Assembly: GCA_013152575.1 (NCBI GenBank)
Contig: JAADGB010000046.1
Location: 1-5,268 of the forward strand
Origin: Thermoproteota archaeon
GTDB taxonomy: Archaea; Thermoproteota; Thermoprotei_A; Sulfolobales; Acidilobaceae
DNA length: 5,268 bases
Direction: 5' to 3'
A model generated the notes under the pieces. That model was not told the DNA's origin. It saw only the letters and a list, made by a program, of their open reading frames with translations, and did not search any database. Shown piece after piece: positions 1 to 5,268 of this stretch. Numbering within the stretch: position 1 is the stretch's first letter; each line of letters opens with the position of its first letter. The position numbers and the translations under genes are program-made.

Positions 1-379
1 TGCTGACATCCTTAATACTGATAATACCGACCAACCTACCCTCACTATCCACAACAGGGAGATGCCTAAAGCCAAAATGCAGCATAGTCTCCAACGCTCT
101 CCTAGCAGGCTCCGACTCCTTTATCGCAATAGGGTCCCTCGTCATTACATCCTTGAGCTTAACATTCTTCGGGTCAAGCCCCTGAGCACACACCCTCCTG
201 AGCAAGTCTCTCTCCGTGAATATCCCGATAGGCTTTAGATCCTTATCAACAATCACGACGCTACCAATGTTCTCATCGGCCATCTTCTTTATCGCTTCCT
301 CCACAGTATCCTCTGGCTTCATTACTATGGGGGGCTTTGTGATCAGGGAAACGACAGGAAGTTCCTCGGCTTGTGACAT
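1..379 (-). CDS. Tandem CBS-domain protein, C-terminus cut by the window edge
   Basis: The frame gives 126 complete residues starting MSQAEELPVV and runs off the left edge without a stop. Two CBS repeats are visible. The first (about residues 10-63) ends in GIFTERDLL, and the second (about 74-126) contains HFGFRHLPVVDSEGRLVG and ends in GIISIKDV. Both carry the family's ribose/phosphate-contact pattern G-h-h-(T/S)-x-x-D, with T55/D58 and S121/D124. CBS pairs of this kind (Bateman modules) usually bind AMP, ATP, SAM or similar ligands and act as energy or metabolite sensors in the cytoplasm. The ATG at 379 is chosen because an in-frame TGA lies three codons upstream and a GGTGA motif sits six bases before it. 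Stand-alone archaeal CBS pairs are commonly about 130-150 residues, so probably only a short tail is missing, but a further C-terminal domain outside the window cannot be excluded. No enzymatic domain is visible. The gene is colinear with the two upstream genes but seems to have its own promoter. Family assignment is firm; ligand and partner are unknown. Confidence 0.93.
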   Translation of the reverse strand, partial: MSQAEELPVVSLITKPPIVMKPEDTVEEAIKKMADENIGSVVIVDKDLKPIGIFTERDLLRRVCAQGLDPKNVKLKDVMTRDPIAIKESEPARRALETMLHFGFRHLPVVDSEGRLVGIISIKDVS

Positions 380-385
380 GTCTTT

Positions 386-390
386 TCACC
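386..390 (-). promoter_or_regulatory. Shine-Dalgarno motif of the CBS gene
   Basis: On the minus strand GGTGA is followed by six bases (AAAGAC) and then the ATG at 379. The motif is complementary to the archaeal 16S rRNA 3' end and supports this start codon. The in-frame TGA created just upstream overlaps the motif, so no longer N-terminus is possible. Confidence 0.7.
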
Positions 391-412
391 ACTTACCATA
401 ACATGGCACAGA

Positions 413-425
413 TTAATAAAATATT
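413..425 (-). promoter_or_regulatory. Putative TATA box of the CBS gene
   Basis: The minus strand reads AATATTTTATTAA here, the most AT-rich stretch of the 66-bp gap between the stop of the nitrilase-like gene and the CBS start. A TATA-box centre near 418 would place transcription initiation about 25 bases downstream, around 390-394, giving a leader of roughly 11-15 bases that just includes the GGTGA. That geometry is typical of archaeal promoters with a very short leader. No strong purine-rich BRE is seen directly upstream. The same T-rich run could also serve as a terminator for the upstream operon, since archaeal termination often occurs at oligo-T stretches. Inference from position and composition only. 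Confidence 0.4.
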
Positions 426-444
426 GGATGTATATGGGATGTAT
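426..444. repeat. 8-bp direct repeat GGATGTAT x2, 11-bp period
   Basis: The octamer GGATGTAT occurs at 426-433 and again at 437-444, separated by three bases (ATG), so the copies are spaced 11 bp start to start, about one helical turn. It sits immediately upstream of the putative TATA box of the CBS gene and begins right after the stop codon of the nitrilase-like gene. This placement would suit a regulator contacting one DNA face and acting on TBP/TFB recruitment. There is no direct evidence that a protein binds here, and a pair of 8-mers can arise by chance in AT-rich spacer DNA. Confidence 0.45.
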
Positions 445-445
445 G

Positions 446-1447
446 TTATTTCTTCATGCACATCTTCTTGAACCACTTCGCCGTCTCAGTACAGTCCTGC
501 TCCCTCTTCTGGGGACTCTCTGAAACGTCCACTACTATCCTCTTGAATTTATCGACATCCTCGACTGTCATGAAGGGCCGCGAGCTACTCCGAGCTGTTG
601 ACATTGTTAGGCATATGTCATTTTCTGGATCCTCCGGGTCTAGGACGGTGGTTGGCATCCAGTGGCGTTCGTGAAGTTTTCTTCCGCTGGTGTATATGTT
701 GAGTACTCCGCCTACGAGCACGAGTGGTGCTCCTGCGTCAATCGATCTCGCAGTTAGTATCTTGTCGATGAAACAGTGCTTCATAGTGACTATGGGACCC
801 TCCTTTTCCGGCGGTGGGAGGAATCTGCTCCGGTAGGGCATCATGTGCCCGATAACGAGGTGGACCTTGTTTATATAGAATGCCTCGAATAACACGGGGG
901 AGAACAAATCCTCGTCTATGAATACTCCAATCCTACCTATAGGCCTCCCTCCCACGTCTACAACATCGAATATCCCAGGAGTCTTCCCACGGGTTAGGCC
1001 TAGCTCCTCCTCCGCTGGGGTAAGCATAACCTTCCTATACTTTTCGAGGGACCCGTCCGGCTTGATCATGACTGTTGTAACATAATTCCTAGGGCCAGCA
1101 ACCTCATATACAGGACCATATAGTATGTTGACGCCGTAGCTCGCTGCAAGCCTCCGCAGCATCCTGATAGGATTGTTCTGGCTCATTGTCTTCGGGTTGA
1201 GCGTCGTCGCCCTAAACCGAACCCGGGCCTTAGCCCTTTCAGGATTTCTAACATAAGCTGGAATATTGCCCGTTATAGGGTATGCGTTAGAGACGAGTAG
1301 GTGGGGCAGCATGCCTTTAGCACTTGCCTCCTCCAGGTAGCTCGAGACCAGGTTGATGAACTTGTGGGTATTCGCATTATAGCTCGGCCCGCTTCTTGCT
1401 GCTTTGATAGAACCGTGGAGCACTGTCACATGGAGCTCCTTTGCCAT
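446..1447 (-). CDS. Nitrilase-fold protein, catalytic residues degenerate (probable pseudoenzyme)
   Basis: This 333-residue protein has the layout of the carbon-nitrogen hydrolase (nitrilase) superfamily: an N-terminal strand and helix leading to LLVSNAYPITGNIP (residues 50-63); the segment around AASYGVNILYGPVYE (101-115); PDGSLEKYRKVMLTPAEEELG (130-150); GRPIGRIGVFIDEDLFSP (167-184); and TARSIDAGAPLVLVGGV (232-248), matching the family's 'ARAiEng' strand. Superfamily enzymes use a Glu-Lys-Cys triad to cleave nitriles or amides. Here Lys139 (YRK) and the accessory Glu146 are kept, but the Glu position aligns with Ala55 and the nucleophilic Cys position (I-C-x-D) is Asp178 (I-D-E-D). I therefore infer no normal hydrolase activity. 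Overall length is usual for the family; the last 40 residues are a charged tail with Cys319 and Cys330. No signal peptide or membrane segment is seen, so it is cytoplasmic. The ATG overlaps the reverse gyrase stop by one base, and a GGGAGG lies ten bases upstream. The fold call is confident; the biological role is unknown. Confidence 0.85.
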   Translation of the reverse strand: MAKELHVTVLHGSIKAARSGPSYNANTHKFINLVSSYLEEASAKGMLPHLLVSNAYPITGNIPAYVRNPERAKARVRFRATTLNPKTMSQNNPIRMLRRLAASYGVNILYGPVYEVAGPRNYVTTVMIKPDGSLEKYRKVMLTPAEEELGLTRGKTPGIFDVVDVGGRPIGRIGVFIDEDLFSPVLFEAFYINKVHLVIGHMMPYRSRFLPPPEKEGPIVTMKHCFIDKILTARSIDAGAPLVLVGGVLNIYTSGRKLHERHWMPTTVLDPEDPENDICLTMSTARSSSRPFMTVEDVDKFKRIVVDVSESPQKREQDCTETAKWFKKMCMKK

Positions 1448-4400
1448 TACTCTACCGCCTCCCTACTCCTCCTATACCCTGATATACACTTCGCCAGCTC
1501 GTTAGAATCAGATTGGTATGCCGCCACTACGGGGCGGGCAATACCCTCTATCTCCGAGTATACTTCGTTCATTATAACTATTCTCTCTGCCACCCCCTTC
1601 TCGATCTCCTCCATCTTTTCTTGCAGAGCCCTAGTCCTCTCCTCAGCCACTAGTGATGGAATCCTCTTGAGATACTCATAATCTATCAACTTCTCAAGAC
1701 CACGGGGGTTGACAGCGATCTCTCTAGTCAGGTACTCATAGATGGCTTTACCCCTGTGAGTGGGGATAACTCGGTCCTCTGGACCTCTACTAATGTATCT
1801 TCTCCTATAGAGTGTCTCCACTATCTTAGCATAAGTGCTAGGCCTACCAATACCCCTCTCCTTCATCAGTCTTATGATATCTCCCTCTGTGTAGAGTGGT
1901 ACCTTACTCCTTTTCCTCACATGCTCGAGAACCGCCGCCTTCAGACCTGGTTCAAGGGCTTGCTGCTCCCGTATATAGTACCAGACCAGCGTAAACCCTT
2001 TACTGATGGGGTCTTCATCCCTGCCTATTTTGACTATTCTGTCAACTGTTATGTAGGAGTCTGAGCCTAGGATCTCAACCCTGTACACCGCCCTCTTGAC
2101 TATAGCCTCCTTCATCTGGCTGGCCATGAACCTGCGGAATATCAGGTCGTATAGCCTATAGTGTGCCGCCGTTAGTCTACCAGCGATTGGAAGGACTCCC
2201 TCCTCCACTAGACGCCTCAAGTTATCAGCGTCAATAGGCCTTGTCGGCCTGATAGCCTCGTGGGCACCTCCCTCGCCCCATCTCCTTGGTCTGAATAGCT
2301 TGTCAGCGTCATCGCCGAACGCATCCTTCAACCAATCTCTTGCAACCTGTATACCCCTATCGCTCACTCTTGTCGAGTCAGTTCTATGGTAGGTTATGAG
2401 ACCCATTTCGAACAGGTTCTGGGCTAGCCTCATCGTTTCAGGAGCACCAAGTCCCAGGTAGCGGTTCGCATCCATTATCATAGAGTCCGTCGTGTACGGT
2501 GGCGGCGGGTTTATCGTCTCCTCCTTCTCCTCTACTACATCAATTTTTACATCTACATCGATCGTCTTTGTCTTCTTGAAGAACTGTTTAAGTACTTGGG
2601 GCTTTCCTACGAGATCGAGCTCCGTGAAGTAGATACGGGTCCCATTGATTAACAGCCTGTATTCGTTGATCTTCTCTTTTGCCTCCTCAGCCCTTTCTAT
2701 AATCCAACCAAGAACTGGCGTTTGCACTCTACCAGCACTTAGATTATAATAGTATCTAAACCTCCTGCACCGTTTCTTCTCGTTTTCCTGGAATCTACCT
2801 GGCCTTGGGAGATCCTCAAGGGATGGACAATAGACTCGGGGCCAGAAGTGACACCATAATAGAGGCGAGAGTGTAAAGCCTATCCACCTATCCTCTATCC
2901 TTCTAACTATTTGAGCATCGACTAGTCTCTGGTCGAAGTCCCTTAGGTTCCTTAAAGCCTCCATTATCGCCTTCCTGGTCACCTCGTGGAACTCAAGCCT
3001 CTGGATTCCCCGCGAGTACGGCTTGAGGAGTAGTGCAACGTCCCATCCAATCTTCTCTCCTTCCGTGTCTGGGTCTGTTCCTATCAATACAACGTCTGAC
3101 TCCCAAGCAAGCCTTCTCAAGTCTTCGACGACCGTGCGCGAGTCTCTGATGTTAGTGCTTCCACACACCGGACATTTGTCAGACTCTATCGTGAACTGGT
3201 ATCCGCAGTCAAGGCATCTCTTTATGCTTGTGTAGATTGGGTGGAAGTCCCTCTCTTTCGAATTAAGGACGTATACCCCGAATAACCACTCAGGCGAGCT
3301 GACTCCTGGCGGTAGATCGTCGCTTAGCTTCTCTGTTGCTAGGTCGTACACGTGGCCGCCACTTGCTATTATTGTGAGTAGAAGGTCGCCCGTCGAAATC
3401 TCATAGGCCCTTAGACCACCTGGTAGTAACCTTATACTTGGCTGGCCGAAGAAGCCGGCTATAGTCCTGGCCTTATTCGGAGACTCCACAATTAGTAGTG
3501 CTGTCTTGACGAGGTCTTTGAGCCTCTCCTCACCCTTTAGTACCCTACGTACCTTCTTCCTCTCCTCTTCTATCTCGGCCATTATCTTATCAAGGTCTAA
3601 TTCGTTGAAGTCCCTCCATTGAGCGTCGACCATCCAGGAAGTCCTCTTGATCAATCCTTGAAGAACCCTCTCGTCGTCCACTATAACGACGCTCAATCCT
3701 AGCGTGATTCCACCCGCGTATAGCCTGCTGGTTCTACCACTGGCTTGTAGATAGGTGGCCGCGTCCGCTACCAGAATGTATCTCTCACCGTTTACTCTCA
3801 CAATTGCTATATCTTTCCTTTCTTCAAGGTGCTTCCAGACCTCTTCATCCGAGAGAGCGTTAAGGAGGAAGTTATACGCCTCGTAGATTGCCCATGTGGC
3901 CTGGCTAGCTTTTGGATCACCTTGCAGTATTCTCTCTGCAATCATTTGTAGGGCGGCTGGGCTTAGGGACCTCGTAATTCTCCTCACTATGGCTAAGTGT
4001 CTCCTAGCGGTCTCGGCAACATCCTCGATGGGGATATCGACTAGTAGACCCAATAATCTCAGGATGCTTGAGGGTGATGGATAACCCACTTCAGCCGAGA
4101 ACTTGTGCCTAGGGACCCCAGCGAAGATGGCGTATCTAACTCTTTCAGGTAAGTCTATGCCCCTGACGAGTACGCCGTAATAGTTAGCCACACCTACAAG
4201 GACGTTTATCTTGCCAGCTGCGAAATCCTCTAGAAGAGTTAGCGGTTTCTTGGAGTGGAATGCTTCGGCGTTTACACCGGCCTCTCTGAGCATTTCTGCT
4301 AGCTTCTCAGCACCCTCTATTCCATGATCAATTGGTACGTAGACGAGGGTCCCGTCTCGGAAGTAATTCTTGACCAAGTCAACGACTTCTTCGTAGATCT

Positions 4401-5268
4401 CCTTTTCGGGTTTTTTGAAAGAGTCTATAACCCTTCTGAGGCCAATATCTCCTCGACCACCGGCCTCGAAGCCGAGGAGGACGCGGAACAGTTTGACTCT
4501 CGAGCCACGAGGTCTACCCGTTGCACTACTCACTATTAGTGTAGACGCCCTCTTCCTTGGCCCTTCCAGTCTACTATCTAACTCTTTGGCCCGCTTCTCA
4601 AGCTGTAACAGCTCCTTCTTCAGCTCCTCCAATCTTTCCTGCGTTGACTGTCTCTGGCTGAGTTGGAGGCGTAGAATGTTTGCCCTCAGTGACGCTATCC
4701 TTCTCTGGAGTCGAAGTAGTTCTAGGCCGTTTGATATGTCTTCATCGCTGAATCCAACGATCTTCAACACGGCATCGACGCTCTTGGCACTCCTTAACAC
4801 GGCGTCAACGTCGTCTATGAACACGAGCTTGAACTTAACCTCTGAGAGCTGGTCGACATATTTACGAGCGAAGCTAGCCGTTGTTATCAGGATATCGAAG
4901 TCCCTGTTATTGAATGCCTCTAGCGCCTCCTCCCTCTGTTTTTTCTTGAGCTTGCTATGAATCGCTACTATTCTAGTATTGCATCCCACATTATCCGCGT
5001 AGGTCGAGATCCTCTTGTATGCCATCTCGACCAATGTCGTGGTCGGGAACACCAGGTAGCTCTTCGACCTTTTATGGCATGCTAGGTAGAGGCTTGCTAC
5101 CAGTCCAAAAGTCGTCTTACCCACGCCTGTAGGTGCTATTATTGAGAAGCTGTCTCCCCTAACGAGTCGGCGTGACCATGTTCTTTGAGCCCCCCATGCA
5201 CGGCTGCCTACGACTTTATAGAAGAATTGTATCAGCTCTTCTGATTCTTTCTCGAGTTTGACTATCTC
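1447..5268 (-). CDS. rgy: Reverse gyrase, N-terminus cut by the window edge
   Basis: This fused ATP-dependent helicase-like and type IA topoisomerase introduces positive supercoils into DNA. The visible 1273 residues (numbered from the right edge) contain, in order: a Q-motif-like AWGAQRTWSRR (24-34); Walker A APTGVGKTT with Lys51; motif II DDVD (152-155); a helical, coiled-coil-like insert (about 183-236); SSAT (247-250); motif V around GVLVRGIDLPERVRY (365-379); a latch-type region; and motif VI QASGRTSRL (508-516). The topoisomerase half starts near 588 with IVESPNKART (Glu595), a four-cysteine zinc finger (C685, C688, C699, C702), Toprim DPDTEGE (732-738), and GLITYHRTDST with catalytic Tyr960. 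All key residues are intact. The frame is open to the edge, so the GTG at 5124 is an internal Val codon. The family's N-terminal zinc finger, absent here, should lie just outside the window. With it the protein would exceed 1300 residues, longer than the roughly 1050-1250 of many characterised members. The extra length lies partly in the helical insert and in a cysteine-bearing insert (805-841). It is first in an operon with the nitrilase-like gene. Confidence 0.98.
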   Translation of the reverse strand, partial: EIVKLEKESEELIQFFYKVVGSRAWGAQRTWSRRLVRGDSFSIIAPTGVGKTTFGLVASLYLACHKRSKSYLVFPTTTLVEMAYKRISTYADNVGCNTRIVAIHSKLKKKQREEALEAFNNRDFDILITTASFARKYVDQLSEVKFKLVFIDDVDAVLRSAKSVDAVLKIVGFSDEDISNGLELLRLQRRIASLRANILRLQLSQRQSTQERLEELKKELLQLEKRAKELDSRLEGPRKRASTLIVSSATGRPRGSRVKLFRVLLGFEAGGRGDIGLRRVIDSFKKPEKEIYEEVVDLVKNYFRDGTLVYVPIDHGIEGAEKLAEMLREAGVNAEAFHSKKPLTLLEDFAAGKINVLVGVANYYGVLVRGIDLPERVRYAIFAGVPRHKFSAEVGYPSPSSILRLLGLLVDIPIEDVAETARRHLAIVRRITRSLSPAALQMIAERILQGDPKASQATWAIYEAYNFLLNALSDEEVWKHLEERKDIAIVRVNGERYILVADAATYLQASGRTSRLYAGGITLGLSVVIVDDERVLQGLIKRTSWMVDAQWRDFNELDLDKIMAEIEEERKKVRRVLKGEERLKDLVKTALLIVESPNKARTIAGFFGQPSIRLLPGGLRAYEISTGDLLLTIIASGGHVYDLATEKLSDDLPPGVSSPEWLFGVYVLNSKERDFHPIYTSIKRCLDCGYQFTIESDKCPVCGSTNIRDSRTVVEDLRRLAWESDVVLIGTDPDTEGEKIGWDVALLLKPYSRGIQRLEFHEVTRKAIMEALRNLRDFDQRLVDAQIVRRIEDRWIGFTLSPLLWCHFWPRVYCPSLEDLPRPGRFQENEKKRCRRFRYYYNLSAGRVQTPVLGWIIERAEEAKEKINEYRLLINGTRIYFTELDLVGKPQVLKQFFKKTKTIDVDVKIDVVEEKEETINPPPPYTTDSMIMDANRYLGLGAPETMRLAQNLFEMGLITYHRTDSTRVSDRGIQVARDWLKDAFGDDADKLFRPRRWGEGGAHEAIRPTRPIDADNLRRLVEEGVLPIAGRLTAAHYRLYDLIFRRFMASQMKEAIVKRAVYRVEILGSDSYITVDRIVKIGRDEDPISKGFTLVWYYIREQQALEPGLKAAVLEHVRKRSKVPLYTEGDIIRLMKERGIGRPSTYAKIVETLYRRRYISRGPEDRVIPTHRGKAIYEYLTREIAVNPRGLEKLIDYEYLKRIPSLVAEERTRALQEKMEEIEKGVAERIVIMNEVYSEIEGIARPVVAAYQSDSNELAKCISGYRRSREAVE
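1458..1463 (-). promoter_or_regulatory. Shine-Dalgarno motif of the nitrilase-like gene
   Basis: The minus strand reads GGGAGG, ten bases before the ATG at 1447, inside the last codons of the reverse gyrase gene. With the TAATG stop/start overlap it supports this ATG as the start and implies that translation of the second gene follows directly on the first. Confidence 0.65.

Noticed and set aside
216..401. A 61-codon plus-strand open frame.
   Set aside because: It is antisense to the start of the CBS gene, whose conserved motifs make the minus strand the real coding strand.
392..405. ATG triplets on the minus strand upstream of the CBS start.
   Set aside because: They are out of frame with the CBS protein, and the CBS frame has a TGA stop three codons before the chosen ATG.
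1301..1681. A 126-codon plus-strand open frame spanning the junction of the two minus-strand genes.
   Set aside because: It is entirely antisense to the convincingly coding nitrilase-like and reverse gyrase frames, with no recognisable domain.
1863..1868. TGATGA on the minus strand, resembling a box C of a C/D guide RNA.
   Set aside because: It lacks the preceding purine and a matching box D at suitable distance, and lies in the conserved topoisomerase coding sequence (LMKERGIGRPST).
2350..2420. Possible intein at the active-site tyrosine of reverse gyrase, a site where inteins can occur in this family.
   Set aside because: The sequence runs without interruption through GLITYHRTDSTRVS; no splice-junction or homing-endonuclease motifs appear here or elsewhere in the protein.
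4415..4960. A 181-codon plus-strand open frame, rich in Ser and Leu.
   Set aside because: It is antisense to the coiled-coil and motif II-III part of reverse gyrase; the Ser/Leu bias mirrors the Leu/Glu/Arg-rich codons opposite, and no ribosome binding site or family resemblance is seen.
1..5268. Search for tRNA, rRNA, CRISPR repeats, insertion sequences and attachment sites.
   Set aside because: Coding sequence fills nearly all of the window, the only gap is 66 bp, and no repeated units, terminal inverted repeats or tRNA-like cloverleaf signals were found by eye.

Overview
The window looks like chromosomal DNA of a hyperthermophilic archaeon, most likely a crenarchaeote (Thermoproteota). 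The main reason is a reverse gyrase, a protein essentially restricted to organisms growing at high temperature. Frequent ATA, AGG and AGA codons, G-rich Shine-Dalgarno motifs with very short leaders, and a TATA-like promoter with no bacterial -10/-35 pair fit this. The exact order cannot be fixed from the sequence alone; Desulfurococcales-type organisms are a guess.

All three genes lie on the minus strand, so the biological order runs from the right edge to the left edge. (1) From 5268 down to 1447 is a reverse gyrase (rgy) whose N-terminus is cut off by the window edge; 1273 residues are visible. Its reading frame is open to position 5268, upstream of the GTG at 5124, which is an internal valine codon in the Walker A motif. 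(2) From 1447 down to 446 is a 333-residue protein with the nitrilase (carbon-nitrogen hydrolase) fold. Its ATG overlaps the reverse gyrase stop codon by one base (TAATG), so the two are almost certainly co-transcribed and translationally coupled. Two of its three expected catalytic residues are replaced, which suggests a non-catalytic member of the family. (3) After a 66-bp gap holding a TATA-like element, an 8-bp direct repeat and a ribosome binding site, a tandem CBS-domain protein runs from 379 off the left edge.

The reverse gyrase joins an SF2 helicase-like module to a type IA topoisomerase and introduces positive supercoils into DNA. The nitrilase-like protein is tied to it by operon structure but its role is unknown. 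The CBS protein appears to have its own promoter and is probably an adenine-nucleotide sensing module. I saw no tRNA, rRNA, CRISPR array, insertion sequence or intein. The most notable points are the apparently dead nitrilase-fold protein coupled to reverse gyrase, a cysteine-bearing insertion in the topoisomerase half, and a helical-turn-spaced repeat upstream of the CBS gene.
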